A stretch of DNA of 64,000 bases from Clostridium massiliamazoniense. Its GTDB lineage: Bacteria; Bacillota; Clostridia; Clostridiales; Clostridiaceae. The notes beneath the pieces were generated by a model. It worked only from the letters and a program-made list of their open reading frames with translations, did not search any database and was not told the DNA's origin. This document shows positions 27,021 through 36,800 of the stretch, in pieces (positions within the stretch are counted from its first letter, which is position 1; each line of letters starts with the position of its first letter). The position numbers and the translations under genes were made by a program. Location of the stretch: the NCBI RefSeq assembly GCF_001403635.1, contig NZ_LN879468.1, positions 1,116,001 to 1,180,000 on the forward strand, written 5' to 3'.

Positions 27021-29648
27021 TTACTTGTTGTTTACCTTTGCTTGAGCTGCTGCAAGTCTTGCAACTGGAACTCTAAATGGTGAACAGCTTACATAATTTA
27101 AACCTAATTTATGACAGAATTCTATAGAACTTGGGTCTCCACCATGTTCTCCACAGATACCTAACTTAATATCTTCTCTAGTCTTTCTACCTCTTTGTAC
27201 TGCTATTTCCATTAATGAACCTACTCCAGTTTGATCTAGTTTTGCAAATGGATCTTGCTCATAAATAGCCTTTTCATAATAGTCATTTAAGAATTTTCCT
27301 GCATCATCTCTTGAGAAACCAAATGTCATTTGAGTTAAATCATTTGTTCCAAATGAGAAGAATTCAGCTTCTTTTGCTATTAAATCAGCAGTTAAAGCAG
27401 CTCTTGGTATTTCTATCATTGTACCAACTTTAAATTCAAGTTCTACACCTTTTTCTTCCATAACTTCTTTTGCTGTATTACATACTATATCTTTAACATA
27501 TTTTAATTCTTTTATTTCTCCAACTAAAGGAATCATAATTTCTGGAACTACATCAAAGCCTTTATTTTGCTTAACTTCTATAGCAGCTTCAATTACAGCT
27601 CTTGTTTGCATTTCTGCTATTTCTGGATAAGAAACTGATAATCTACATCCTCTATGCCCCATCATTGGATTAAATTCGTGTAAGTTTGCTATTGTATTAT
27701 TAACTTCTTCCACTTCTAAATTCATTTCCTTAGCTAAAGCTTCTATGTCCTTAGGATCTGTAGGTAAGAATTCATGTAGTGGTGGATCTAAAAATCTTAT
27801 AGTAGCTGCTCTTCCTTCTAAAGCTTCGTATATTCCAACAAAGTCTTCTCTTTGCATTGGAAGTATTTTAGCTAATGCTTTCTTTCTTTGTTCAACATCC
27901 TTAGCTAATATCATTTCTCTAACTGCAGCTATTCTATCTTCTGCAAAGAACATATGCTCTGTTCTACATAAGCCTATTCCTTCTGCTCCAAAGTCAACTG
28001 CTTGTTTAGCATCTCTTGGAGTATCAGTATTTGCTCTTACCTTTAATGTTCTTATTTCATCAGCCCAACCCATGAAAGTAGCAAAATGTCCACTTATTTC
28101 TGGAGTAACTGTTTTTAATGCTTCTCCATATACTTTTCCTGTTGAACCATCTATTGAAATATAATCATTTTCTGTTAAAACTCTGCCATTTACAGTAACT
28201 GTTTTACCTTCTTCATCAACTTTTAATTCTCCACAACCAGCTACACAGCAAGTTCCCATTCCTCTAGCAACAACAGCAGCGTGAGAAGTCATTCCTCCTC
28301 TAACTGTTAATATACCTTCAGAAGCTATCATCCCTTCTATATCTTCTGGTGAAGTTTCAAGTCTTACTAAAACAACCTTTTCTCCATTTTCATGTCTTAC
28401 TTTAGCATCTTCAGCAGTAAATACTATTTTTCCACAAGCTGCTCCTGGTGATGCTGGAAGACCTGTAGCTATTGGTGTTGCTTCTTTAACTGAAGCTGTA
28501 TCAAAGTTTGGATGTAACAATGTATCTAATTGTTTTGCTTCAACCTTTAATATAGCTTCTTCTTTACTAAGCATACCTTCTTCAACTAAATCAACAGCAA
28601 TTTTTAAAGCTGCTTGAGCTGTTCTCTTACCATTTCTAGTTTGAAGGAAGTATAACTTACCATCTTCTATAGTGAACTCCATATCTTGCATATCTCTATA
28701 GTGTTTTTCTAATCTATTAACTATATCCATAAATTGATCATAGATTTCTTTATTTTGCTCTTCTAATTGAGAAATTGGCATTGGTGTTCTTATACCTGCA
28801 ACAACGTCTTCACCTTGTGCATTCATTAAGTATTCACCATAAATTCCTGTTTCTCCTGTAGCTGGATTTCTTGAGAAAGCAACTCCAGTACCTGAAGTTT
28901 CCCCTTTGTTTCCAAATACCATTTCTTGAATGTTAACAGCTGTTCCCCATTCTCCTGGTATATCATTAAGTCTTCTGTAAACTATAGCTCTTGGATTATT
29001 CCATGATCTAAATACAGCCTTTACAGCTTCTATTAATTGATCCTTTGGATTATTTGGGAATTCTTCACCTTTTTCTTTTTTATATAAATCTTTGAATTCA
29101 CCTACTAAGACTTTTAAATCCTCAGCAGTTAAATCTGTATCAAATTTATAGCCTTTTTCTTCTTTCATTTCATCAAGAAGGTTTTCAAATAATCTTTTTT
29201 CTACCCCCATAACTACATCAGCAAACATTTGAATGAATCTTCTATATGAATCATATGCAAATCTTGGATTATTTGTTAAGTTAGCCATTGCCTCAACTGA
29301 ATCATCATTTAAACCTAAATTAAGAATTGTATCCATCATTCCTGGCATTGAAGCTCTAGCACCAGATCTTACTGATACTAATAAAGGATTTTCTAAGCTT
29401 CCAAATTTTTTCCCTGATATTTCTTCTAACTTCCCTAATTTAGTATAAATTTCTTCAATAATTGAATCATCAATTTTTTTACCATCTTCATAATACTTAT
29501 TACAAGCTTCTGTTGTTACAGTAAAGCCTTGAGGTACTGGAATACCTAAGTTAGTCATTTCTGCTAAGTTAGCTCCTTTTCCTCCTAATAAGTTTCTCAT
29601 GCTTGCATTACCTTCACTAAAAAGGTATACATATTGATCTTTTCTCAT
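27021..29648 (-). CDS. ppdK: Pyruvate, phosphate dikinase
   Basis: This 875-aa enzyme reversibly converts pyruvate, ATP and phosphate to PEP, AMP and pyrophosphate. The ATP-grasp domain is N-terminal (SVRSGARASMPGMMDTILNLG, seen in pieces). The swivelling His domain has GGMTSHAAVVARGMG with the phospho-histidine. The PEP-binding TIM barrel has GIGLCRTEHMFF and the catalytic cysteine in GICGEHGGDP. The ATG follows GGGGGAG. The ccpN-like regulator lies directly upstream in the same direction. Confidence 0.98.
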   Translation of the reverse strand: MRKDQYVYLFSEGNASMRNLLGGKGANLAEMTNLGIPVPQGFTVTTEACNKYYEDGKKIDDSIIEEIYTKLGKLEEISGKKFGSLENPLLVSVRSGARASMPGMMDTILNLGLNDDSVEAMANLTNNPRFAYDSYRRFIQMFADVVMGVEKRLFENLLDEMKEEKGYKFDTDLTAEDLKVLVGEFKDLYKKEKGEEFPNNPKDQLIEAVKAVFRSWNNPRAIVYRRLNDIPGEWGTAVNIQEMVFGNKGETSGTGVAFSRNPATGETGIYGEYLMNAQGEDVVAGIRTPMPISQLEEQNKEIYDQFMDIVNRLEKHYRDMQDMEFTIEDGKLYFLQTRNGKRTAQAALKIAVDLVEEGMLSKEEAILKVEAKQLDTLLHPNFDTASVKEATPIATGLPASPGAACGKIVFTAEDAKVRHENGEKVVLVRLETSPEDIEGMIASEGILTVRGGMTSHAAVVARGMGTCCVAGCGELKVDEEGKTVTVNGRVLTENDYISIDGSTGKVYGEALKTVTPEISGHFATFMGWADEIRTLKVRANTDTPRDAKQAVDFGAEGIGLCRTEHMFFAEDRIAAVREMILAKDVEQRKKALAKILPMQREDFVGIYEALEGRAATIRFLDPPLHEFLPTDPKDIEALAKEMNLEVEEVNNTIANLHEFNPMMGHRGCRLSVSYPEIAEMQTRAVIEAAIEVKQNKGFDVVPEIMIPLVGEIKELKYVKDIVCNTAKEVMEEKGVELEFKVGTMIEIPRAALTADLIAKEAEFFSFGTNDLTQMTFGFSRDDAGKFLNDYYEKAIYEQDPFAKLDQTGVGSLMEIAVQRGRKTREDIKLGICGEHGGDPSSIEFCHKLGLNYVSCSPFRVPVARLAAAQAKVNNK

Positions 29649-29736
29649 CTCAATACTCCCCCGTTCAACTTAGAATTAATCGCTTAATTTATACTAACAA
29701 AATCCAATGATTTTGGTAGCTACCCATTTAATAAAA

Positions 29737-30372
29737 TTAATTTATCTTTCCTAATTTAACAAAAAGTTTTGTTATATTAGTCTTAGATACCTTACCAATA
29801 ATTCTTAAGTAACTTTCACCATCTTTATCCAACTCTTCTTTTACAACCGGAATTGAATCAATTTCATGACTTATAATTTTCTCTGCTACTTCATAAGCAG
29901 CATCATCTTCTTTAACGCAAACTATGTTTGGCATTCTAGTCATTATTACTCCTACAGGAACTTTATATATATCTGTTCCTCCTATAGCAACTTTTAAAAA
30001 ATCTTTTCTTGAAATTGCTCCAGTTAATTGGCCTTCGTTTTCAACAAATAATGTACCAACATCCTTTAAAAATAAGTACACTATTGCTTCATGAACCATG
30101 GTGTCTTCCGAAACGGTGCTAGGCTTTGACATTATATCTTTTACCTTTATCTTGCTTATATGTTCATATAGCAAGCTATTTGAGGGCTTATTAGAGTAAA
30201 CATAACCAACCTTTGGTCTTGCATCTAACATACCAATCATTGTTAATATAGCTAAATCTGGCCTCAAGGCAGCTCTTGTTACCCCTAATTTTGATGCTAA
30301 TGCTTCTGATGTAACTGGTTGACCTTCTTTTACAAGCCTAACTATCTCCTCTTGTCTTGGTGTTAATTTCAC
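29737..30372 (-). CDS. ccpN: CcpN-like HTH-CBS regulator of PEP/pyruvate metabolism
   Basis: This 211-aa regulator has a winged helix-turn-helix at residues 1-60 (TPRQEEIVRLVKEGQPVTSEA, in part, then LGVTRAALRPDL). Two CBS domains follow (VKDIMSKPSTVSEDT and VGVIMTRMPNIVCVKEDDA). CcpN (YqzB) of Bacillus represses gluconeogenic genes and responds to nucleotides through the CBS pair. Its position just upstream of ppdK suggests control of PEP synthesis. The GTG start has AGAGGGG. A TTTACAA..TTGTAAA inverted repeat upstream may be its own operator. Confidence 0.85.
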   Translation of the reverse strand: MKLTPRQEEIVRLVKEGQPVTSEALASKLGVTRAALRPDLAILTMIGMLDARPKVGYVYSNKPSNSLLYEHISKIKVKDIMSKPSTVSEDTMVHEAIVYLFLKDVGTLFVENEGQLTGAISRKDFLKVAIGGTDIYKVPVGVIMTRMPNIVCVKEDDAAYEVAEKIISHEIDSIPVVKEELDKDGESYLRIIGKVSKTNITKLFVKLGKIN

Positions 30373-30460
30373 TATCTCTTCCCCTCTTTCCTTTAATTTC
30401 TTCTTTATTTGCTGTTTATATATAAATAAAACTGTTATAAAAATAAAGTGAGGTGAGACA

Positions 30461-30482
30461 TTTACAAATTATACCTTGTAAA
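30461..30482. promoter_or_regulatory. Candidate operator upstream of ccpN
   Basis: A perfect 7-bp inverted repeat TTTACAA - 8 bp - TTGTAAA lies about 90 bp before the GTG start and covers a TATAAT read on the minus strand. It could be a site for CcpN itself or another repressor. Confidence 0.35.
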
Positions 30483-30604
30483 TTAATTACAAATATATTA
30501 TAACACGATAATTTATTTTTAGTACAATAATTTTTTTAAAAATTTAGGCAATTTTGTAAATTATTCTTCACCTACTTTTATTTTTCTCTATTCTCTATTC
30601 TACT

Positions 30605-31252
30605 TTATTCTATTTCTTCAAAATTTACTGTATATGTGAAATTAGTTATTTCCTTCTCATCATTTACTTTATGGTCTTTTTTTATAGTTGGTTTTTTTAT
30701 ATTTTTAAATATACCTTCTTTTATTATAACCCCAGTTTTACTTTCGCTTCTATCTTTAACTTTATTTGATATTCCTGAAGCTACATTAAATGTTTTTTCC
30801 TTTAAATTACTTGCAGCACTTTTTACTACCTTATTTACAACTTCAACTCTTCCATCTGGTCTAGTTATTTCTATAACTAAATTAGTTGCAACAGTAGCTA
30901 CCACTACAACTGCTAATACAGGAGGTAACATTATGGCTATAGCTCCTGCTGCTATACCTGCGTTTACTGGAATATCTGCTAATACTTTATCATCTTTTTT
31001 TATTCTTATTCTTGATACATTACCCTTTTTCACTGTATCTATCAACCATTTTTTTAATTCATCCATAGTTTCATAGTTATTTGAGTCATCTTCTTTAACT
31101 TCTTCTATTTGACTACTTTGCATTTCTTCAATTAGTATAATTGCATCTAAAACATTCCCATCTGTTTTCTCTAAAGCTTCCTTTGCTACTCCATAAGTAA
31201 CTGATGTTCTTTCTATAACTTGATCAACCTTTTCTAATGTAATATTCTCCAT
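30605..31252 (-). CDS. DUF4342 protein with N-terminal UBA-like domain (215 aa)
   Basis: Residues 5-45 (VDQVIERTSVTYGVAKEALEKTDGNVLDAI, in part) look like the UBA/TS-N fold found in EF-Ts and NAC. The DUF4342 part follows (ELKKWLIDTVKKGNVSRI). A hydrophobic stretch AIMLPPVLAVVVVATVATNL at residues 100-120 and a lysine-rich tail complete it. The protein may be membrane-associated. It is 7 bp from recO and probably cotranscribed. The function is unknown. Confidence 0.8.
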   Translation of the reverse strand: MENITLEKVDQVIERTSVTYGVAKEALEKTDGNVLDAIILIEEMQSSQIEEVKEDDSNNYETMDELKKWLIDTVKKGNVSRIRIKKDDKVLADIPVNAGIAAGAIAIMLPPVLAVVVVATVATNLVIEITRPDGRVEVVNKVVKSAASNLKEKTFNVASGISNKVKDRSESKTGVIIKEGIFKNIKKPTIKKDHKVNDEKEITNFTYTVNFEEIE

Positions 31253-31259
31253 TTTAATA

Positions 31260-32000
31260 TCACTCCTTTATAAATTTTAACATCTCTAAGCTTTTTGGCT
31301 TTCTAACATAGTTTGAAGAGATAATAAAAGAATTTATTTTAAAGAGTTCCTCTTTCATTTCCTCATTAAGATTCACCCTATAGACTTTATCTAAAGTAGC
31401 ACTATTTAAAAACCTTAATGCATTAAAAGAAGCTCTACTTAAATAAACCCCATGTTCCTTTGGACACTCTTCACAAACTCCGCCATAATAACTTAAACTT
31501 ATATAATTTGAACTATTTATTTTCTTTTTACAAAAAACACAATTATTAAAATCTATTTCATAGCCAGTTGCTTTTAAAACTTTAAGTTCAAAGGCTCTAA
31601 TTAAAAGTTCATAATCAATAGCATCTGTATCTAAAAGATATAAGGCCGTTAGAAATTCTTTGAATAAATAAGGATTTTTCTCCCCATCCTCAGTTGATAT
31701 ATCTATTAATTCACAGAGATAACTTGAATAAGTTAACTTTTCCAAATTATTTAAAAGTCCTTGGAAAGAATTTATTATTTTCCCCTCTGATAGTCTATAA
31801 AGGCTTTTTCCTTTAAAAAGTAAGTAATCACTATAACAAAGAGGTAATGTAATAGAGAAGCTTTTATTTTTGCTTTTCTTTGCTCCCTTTGCTATAGCTG
31901 TTACTTTTCCTAACTTTTCTGTATATATCCAAAGAAGTTTATCATTTTCCTTATAGTCTTGAGCTTTTATTACAATTCCTTTAGTCTCTATAAGTGACAA
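31260..32000 (-). CDS. recO: DNA repair protein RecO
   Basis: This 246-aa recombination mediator loads RecA on SSB-coated DNA with RecR. The N-terminal OB domain starts TKGIVIKAQDYKENDKLLWIYT, seen in pieces. A zinc-binding group C-x2-C ... C-x2-C (FCKK, CEECP) follows in the helical domain. The GTG at 32015 lies inside the GGAGGGAG site, so the TTG at 32000 is the likely start. Order era-recO is standard in Firmicutes. Confidence 0.93.
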   Translation of the reverse strand: MSLIETKGIVIKAQDYKENDKLLWIYTEKLGKVTAIAKGAKKSKNKSFSITLPLCYSDYLLFKGKSLYRLSEGKIINSFQGLLNNLEKLTYSSYLCELIDISTEDGEKNPYLFKEFLTALYLLDTDAIDYELLIRAFELKVLKATGYEIDFNNCVFCKKKINSSNYISLSYYGGVCEECPKEHGVYLSRASFNALRFLNSATLDKVYRVNLNEEMKEELFKINSFIISSNYVRKPKSLEMLKFIKE

Positions 32001-32057
32001 AACTTCTCCCTCCACTCATTGTCATTGTTCTAAGCAAGTTTTTCTTTTACCTTAAAG

Positions 32058-32942
32058 CTATCTTCTGTATCCAAGTTCTTTAAGCAACATATTGTTGTCT
32101 CTCCACTCTTTTCTAACTTTAACCCATATTTTTATATTAACCTTTGCTCTTAGGAAATTTTCTATTTCATATCTTGAAGCCTCACCTATTTTCTTAAGTT
32201 TTTGGCCTCCCTTACCTATGATTATTCCTTTATGTGATTCCTTTTCACAAATAAGGTCAACTTCAATATTCCATTTTCCGTTTTTATCTTGTTTCATTTG
32301 AATTATATCAATAGCTATTCCATGTGGAACTTCTTCACTTAAGTTTCTTAATGCCTTTTCTCTAACAATTTCTGAAACTACAAATCTTTCTTGAACATCT
32401 GTTATCATATCTTCTGGATAATATTTTGGTCCTTCTGGAAGATACTTAATCATAAGCTCTAATAACTTATCCGTATTTTTTCCCTTCATAGCTGAAATAG
32501 GTATCATTTCAGCAAAATCATATTCTTTTGAATATTGTACTAAAGTTTCTGCTATTTTATCTTGAGTTCCCTCATCTATCTTATTAAGGACAAATATTAC
32601 AGGAGCTTTTTGATTTTTAAGTTGTTCTATTATAAACTTATCTCCTCTTCCAAGTTCTCCTTCTGGAGTAGTTAAAAATAGAACTAAATCTACTTCTTTT
32701 ATAGATTCCTTTGCACTATTAACCATATACTCCCCTAATTTATGCTTAGGTTTGTGTATTCCTGGTGTATCAACAAATATTATTTGATGATCTTCTCCAG
32801 TTAAAATTGTTTGTATATTATTTCTTGTTGTTTGAGGTTTATTAGACACTATTGAAAGTTTTTCTCCCATCAATAGATTTAATAAAGTTGATTTCCCAAC
32901 ATTCGGTCTACCAACTATGGTTACATAACCTGACTTAAACAT
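32058..32942 (-). CDS. era: GTPase Era
   Basis: This 294-aa GTPase binds the 3' end of 16S rRNA during 30S assembly. The G motifs are [12 protein letters not shown] (G1), [10 protein letters not shown] (G3) and NKID (G4). The C-terminal KH domain is marked by [15 protein letters not shown]. The ATG has AAGGAGAG. It follows cdd by one base and is translationally coupled. Confidence 0.98.
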   Translation of the reverse strand: MFKSGYVTIVGRPNVGKSTLLNLLMGEKLSIVSNKPQTTRNNIQTILTGEDHQIIFVDTPGIHKPKHKLGEYMVNSAKESIKEVDLVLFLTTPEGELGRGDKFIIEQLKNQKAPVIFVLNKIDEGTQDKIAETLVQYSKEYDFAEMIPISAMKGKNTDKLLELMIKYLPEGPKYYPEDMITDVQERFVVSEIVREKALRNLSEEVPHGIAIDIIQMKQDKNGKWNIEVDLICEKESHKGIIIGKGGQKLKKIGEASRYEIENFLRAKVNIKIWVKVRKEWRDNNMLLKELGYRR

Positions 32943-32943
32943 A

Positions 32944-33351
32944 TTACTCTCCTTTGTTATCTAAATCTTTCTTAGTGAAACTCCCTGGTAAAATTTCTTC
33001 TAAAGTAGTTTCTATATAATCTGTAGAATTTTTCACTATATAAATTTTTACATCCCCATTCTCTGCAAACTCTGATATAACCTGTCTGCAAATCCCGCAA
33101 GGATAGGTATAATTATTTGGGCCTCCAATTAAAGCAATAGCTTTTAGTACTCTTCCTCCATCAGAAACTGCATTAAAAATAGCAGTTCTTTCTGCACAGT
33201 TAGTTGCACCATAAGAAGCATTTTCTATATTACATCCAGTATATATCTTTCCATTTTCAAATAACACAGCCGCTCCAACTTTAAAATTTGAATATGGTGA
33301 ATATGCCTTCTCTTTTGCCTTTATTGCTAAATTAATTAATTGATCTTTCAT
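32944..33351 (-). CDS. cdd: Cytidine deaminase
   Basis: This 135-aa homotetrameric deaminase converts cytidine and deoxycytidine to uridines. The zinc site and catalytic glutamate are visible as NCAERTAIF, and PCGICRQV supplies the other two cysteines. [11 protein letters not shown] is the substrate-binding loop. It starts behind AGGGGGT and is followed closely by era. Confidence 0.97.
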   Translation of the reverse strand: MKDQLINLAIKAKEKAYSPYSNFKVGAAVLFENGKIYTGCNIENASYGATNCAERTAIFNAVSDGGRVLKAIALIGGPNNYTYPCGICRQVISEFAENGDVKIYIVKNSTDYIETTLEEILPGSFTKKDLDNKGE

Positions 33352-33385
33352 GTTAATACCCCCTAAGTTCTGTAAAAATATTAAA

Positions 33386-33446
33386 ATATACTCTATTCAA
33401 GACTTATACATTACAAAAAATGTAATAAATCTTATAATAGAGTATA
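33386..33446 (-). other. Long imperfect hairpin between dgkA and cdd
   Basis: AATATACTCTATT..AAG..TTACATT pairs with AATGTAA..CTT..AATAGAGTATATT over 61 bp. There is no clear U-tract, so it may be a weak terminator, a processing site or a small repeat relic inside the operon. Confidence 0.5.
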
Positions 33447-33478
33447 TTAATTATATCACTATTTATAATTTTATTTAA

Positions 33479-34174
33479 CTAAAAAATTTTAAATATAAGA
33501 ATTGTAACTAAAGTACCTATTAGAGCTCCTATTATTACTTCCCATATACTATGAACTTTAGAATCAACTCTACTCTGTGCTGTTATAAAGGCAGCAAAGT
33601 AACTAAGCATAAATATTATAGGTTCTCCTGAAATAAGTGTTATACATGTAGCAATAGAAAATGCTAAGGCACTATGTCCTGACGGCATTCCACCCTTTAA
33701 AGGAGTTCCTTCACCTAGCATAGCTTTAGCTATTAAAGTTATTAAACAAACTATTACTAAAACTATGAATATAACGTAGAAATTTGTAGTTCTTATTACA
33801 TTTATAACCCTATAACTGAAATTGCTAAGCTCATCCCAAAAAATCACATACCCTACTATAACTGCATTTATAGCTGTTAATAAAACTGCTGCTGCCGCTG
33901 TATTTTTAGCTATTTTAGCAAGTGGATGATAATGATTGGTCGTTAAGTCTATAACACTTTCTATAGCTGTGTTCACAAGCTCTGCTGCCATTACCATAGT
34001 TATGGATAGACATAAAGCTATAAACTCTATTTTACTTATGTCAAATACAAAAGAAGCTATTAATACAAGTATTGCCACAATAAAATGTATTCTCATATTT
34101 CTTTGGGTTCTAAAGGCATAAATTATACCGTCTATAGCATAATTAAAACTATCTAAAAGCTTTCTAATTTTCAT
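33479..34174 (-). CDS. DgkA-type undecaprenol/diacylglycerol kinase fused to a PAP2 phosphatase domain
   Basis: Residues 1-115 are a trimeric integral-membrane lipid kinase (AFRTQRNMRIHF, AAELVNTAIESVIDL, with the catalytic Glu in ELVNTAIE). Residues 130-231 form a short PAP2 domain with GGMPSGHSALAFS and SRVDSKVHSIWEV, that is, the PSGH and SR-x5-H motifs. The KX6RP motif is replaced by KAMLGEGTP. The fusion couples a lipid kinase and a lipid phosphatase in one polypeptide. It is encoded between ybeY and cdd, where other Firmicutes have dgkA alone or this fusion. Confidence 0.9.
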   Translation of the reverse strand: MKIRKLLDSFNYAIDGIIYAFRTQRNMRIHFIVAILVLIASFVFDISKIEFIALCLSITMVMAAELVNTAIESVIDLTTNHYHPLAKIAKNTAAAAVLLTAINAVIVGYVIFWDELSNFSYRVINVIRTTNFYVIFIVLVIVCLITLIAKAMLGEGTPLKGGMPSGHSALAFSIATCITLISGEPIIFMLSYFAAFITAQSRVDSKVHSIWEVIIGALIGTLVTILIFKIF

Positions 34175-34188
34175 TCTCCCACCACATT

Positions 34189-34695
34189 TTAATTATTTCT
34201 AGTTATCTTTAATGCATTTAATATTTCTTCTTCTCTTTGTCTCATTTTTACTTTATCTTCTTCTTCCATGTGATCATAACCTAATAAATGCAATACTGAA
34301 TGCACAACTAGATAAGCTGCCTCTCTCTCAAAAGAATGATTATATTCTATTCTTTGTTCTTCGGCTCTTTCTAAGGATAATACTATATCACCTAAAACTA
34401 ATTCTTCTCCATCAAAAAATATCTCATTAAATTTATAATCTTTATAAACTTCTTTAAATACCTTTTTTTCTGGATAGTCTAACATAGGGAATGATAAAAC
34501 ATCTGTTGCTCTATCAATTTCTCTAGTATCATTATTTATAACCCTTATTTCATCATTATCTACAAAAACTAATGATATTTCACAAGGTTTCTCTACTTCC
34601 TCTTCCTTTAAGGCAAATTCTATAACATTACAAAGGAAATTTTCAAAATCCTTTGTTACTTCGAATTTTTCCTGTCTATTATCTACGTAAATCAA
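34189..34695 (-). CDS. ybeY: Endoribonuclease YbeY
   Basis: This 168-aa single-strand-specific RNase acts in 16S rRNA 3' maturation and ribosome quality control. The zinc site H-x3-H-x5-H is [13 protein letters not shown], and [13 protein letters not shown] is the other conserved block. The start is TTG, placed after AAGGAG at the very end of yqfF, so the two genes are coupled. Confidence 0.96.
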   Translation of the reverse strand: MIYVDNRQEKFEVTKDFENFLCNVIEFALKEEEVEKPCEISLVFVDNDEIRVINNDTREIDRATDVLSFPMLDYPEKKVFKEVYKDYKFNEIFFDGEELVLGDIVLSLERAEEQRIEYNHSFEREAAYLVVHSVLHLLGYDHMEEEDKVKMRQREEEILNALKITRNN

Positions 34696-36753
34696 TTATT
34701 TTTTCTCCTTTTCTTCCTTTGGATACTCTATTCTTTGATGATATATTCCATTTAATGCTTTTAAGAAACATTTTTTTATTTTTTCTATATCCTTTAATGT
34801 TAAATCACAATTATTTAACTGACCAGATTCTAATTTATCCTTCACTATATTGTTTACCATAGTTTCTATTTTATCCATATTAGGATCTTTTATAGATCTT
34901 ACAGCAGCCTCTACAGAGTCTGATAGCATAACTATTCCCTCTTCTTTTGTACTTGGAGTTGGTCCCGCATATTTAAAATCTTCTTCTTTAACTGAATCTG
35001 GATCATCTGAATTTTTCTTTTCAGTTAAATAAAAATACTTTACTAAGGTATCTCCATGATGAGTTACTATAAATCTTTCTATTTCTCTAGGTAAATTATG
35101 TTGCTTCGCAAGTTCTTCCCCTTCAGTAACATGAGAAGTTATTATTTTTGCACTTAATCTTGAAGAAATTTTATCATGAGGATTATCTATTCCTATTTGA
35201 TTTTCTCTAAAATAATAAGGTCTTTTTGTTTTACCTATATCATGATAAAAAGCACCGATTCTTGCTAATAATGAATTAGCACCAATTTCTTCTGCTGCAA
35301 CTTCGGCTAAATTAGAAACCAATATACTATGATGATATGTTCCTGGTGCTTCCATAAGAAGCTTTTTGAGTAAAGGACTATTTGGATTGGAAAGTTCCAA
35401 CAACTTAACAGTTGTAACTATATCAAAAGTTGATTCAAAAAATGGTAAAATACCAACTGCCAAAACTCCTGATAAAATAGCCCCTATAGCTACTAATAAT
35501 GTATTTAAGAATATTTCATACATATTATTAGTTGTTAATCCTCCTAATGCTAAAGTTACACCAGAACTTATTAAAGCTATTAATAAAGCTGCATAAAGTA
35601 TATCATTTCTTTGTTGCATCCTTCTTAATATAGTAGATCCTAGTACTGTTCCTAAAATAGCTACTATTATAAGAATACCATTAAAATTAGTTGCTGCTCC
35701 TATTAATATTACATTTAAAACACTAATAACCAAAGATAGTTTATAATCGATTAACAATGTTAGTAATATAGGGGCACAAGCAAATGGTATTAAGAACGCT
35801 GAATACATAGTAGTCACTCTAGCTATTAAAATAGCTAATATGTTTATTATAGAAATTAGTAATAACTTTGAAAAATTGTCATATATTTTTCTATAATATT
35901 TGTAAGTATATCTATATTGAACATAAAGGACAAGAACTATTAATAATGCTAATGATAAATAAACATATAGCTTTATATTAGAATCATTTAATAAACCAAG
36001 TTCTCTTAATTCTTCAATTTGTTGCTCTGTTACTGGCTCTCCCTCTTTTACAATAATTTGATTTTTCTTTATTACTACAGGAGCTACATCTTTCATAGCT
36101 TCATTAACAGCTTCCTCTGTTGCTTGTTGGTCAAAAACAAAGTTAGGCTTAATTAAATTTTCAACCATAGAACTAGCAATATTTTTTATCTGTTGAGGTA
36201 ATGAACTTTCAATAATTACAGTTAAGGCATTATCCTTTGCATCTGTTAATTGTTGATTATTCCCTTCTGTTATAGGAGATTCATAAGCTACATCTAAACT
36301 TTCAGTAAGTACACCTTGTAATTTATTAATCTGTTCCTTGTTTAGGGTAAATAATGCATTATAATCATCATTTGTTAAAGAAAGATTCTTAAAATTAGCT
36401 AGATTTTTAATCTTTTCTTCTACAGGACTATTACTCTGCGCTTCTTTATTAAAAGCTATAAAAAAATCTTTTATTTGATTTTCACTATTTTGCTTAATTT
36501 CTGATATTAGACTATATTTTTTATCAACCTTTTCTGCCTCCATTTTCTTTCTAGCATTAGTGGCACTTTGGTCTATAATTTCTTTATTAGCCTTTATATC
36601 GGATTTAGGTATATCTCCTACTTTTAAATCATATTTTTTTGTTATTAATGCAGTCGCTAATATTAAGTAAATTATGAAAAATACAACCACAAATAGTATA
36701 GGCCTTTTAAAATCTCGTCCTAATAACCTTTCCTTTTTAAAACTTTTATTCAA
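34696..36753 (-). CDS. 7TM-HD phosphohydrolase of the PgpH/YqfF family
   Basis: This 685-aa membrane protein probably hydrolyses c-di-AMP. A first helix near residue 20 is followed by a 250-residue extracytoplasmic 7TMR-HDED domain, seven helices (about 265-450) and a cytoplasmic HD domain with HHSILVSNLAE, ARIGAFYHDIGKTKRP and FIVTHHGDT. The catalytic His-Asp pair is in FYHDIGK. The TTG start has AGGTGGAG. In Bacillus and most clostridia phoH lies between yqfD and yqfF; here the gap is only 47 bp. Confidence 0.94.
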   Translation of the reverse strand: MNKSFKKERLLGRDFKRPILFVVVFFIIYLILATALITKKYDLKVGDIPKSDIKANKEIIDQSATNARKKMEAEKVDKKYSLISEIKQNSENQIKDFFIAFNKEAQSNSPVEEKIKNLANFKNLSLTNDDYNALFTLNKEQINKLQGVLTESLDVAYESPITEGNNQQLTDAKDNALTVIIESSLPQQIKNIASSMVENLIKPNFVFDQQATEEAVNEAMKDVAPVVIKKNQIIVKEGEPVTEQQIEELRELGLLNDSNIKLYVYLSLALLIVLVLYVQYRYTYKYYRKIYDNFSKLLLISIINILAILIARVTTMYSAFLIPFACAPILLTLLIDYKLSLVISVLNVILIGAATNFNGILIIVAILGTVLGSTILRRMQQRNDILYAALLIALISSGVTLALGGLTTNNMYEIFLNTLLVAIGAILSGVLAVGILPFFESTFDIVTTVKLLELSNPNSPLLKKLLMEAPGTYHHSILVSNLAEVAAEEIGANSLLARIGAFYHDIGKTKRPYYFRENQIGIDNPHDKISSRLSAKIITSHVTEGEELAKQHNLPREIERFIVTHHGDTLVKYFYLTEKKNSDDPDSVKEEDFKYAGPTPSTKEEGIVMLSDSVEAAVRSIKDPNMDKIETMVNNIVKDKLESGQLNNCDLTLKDIEKIKKCFLKALNGIYHQRIEYPKEEKEKK

Positions 36754-36800
36754 TTTTACTCCACCTTCTACTCTTTTTGTGTATTTGTTACACGTTCCTT

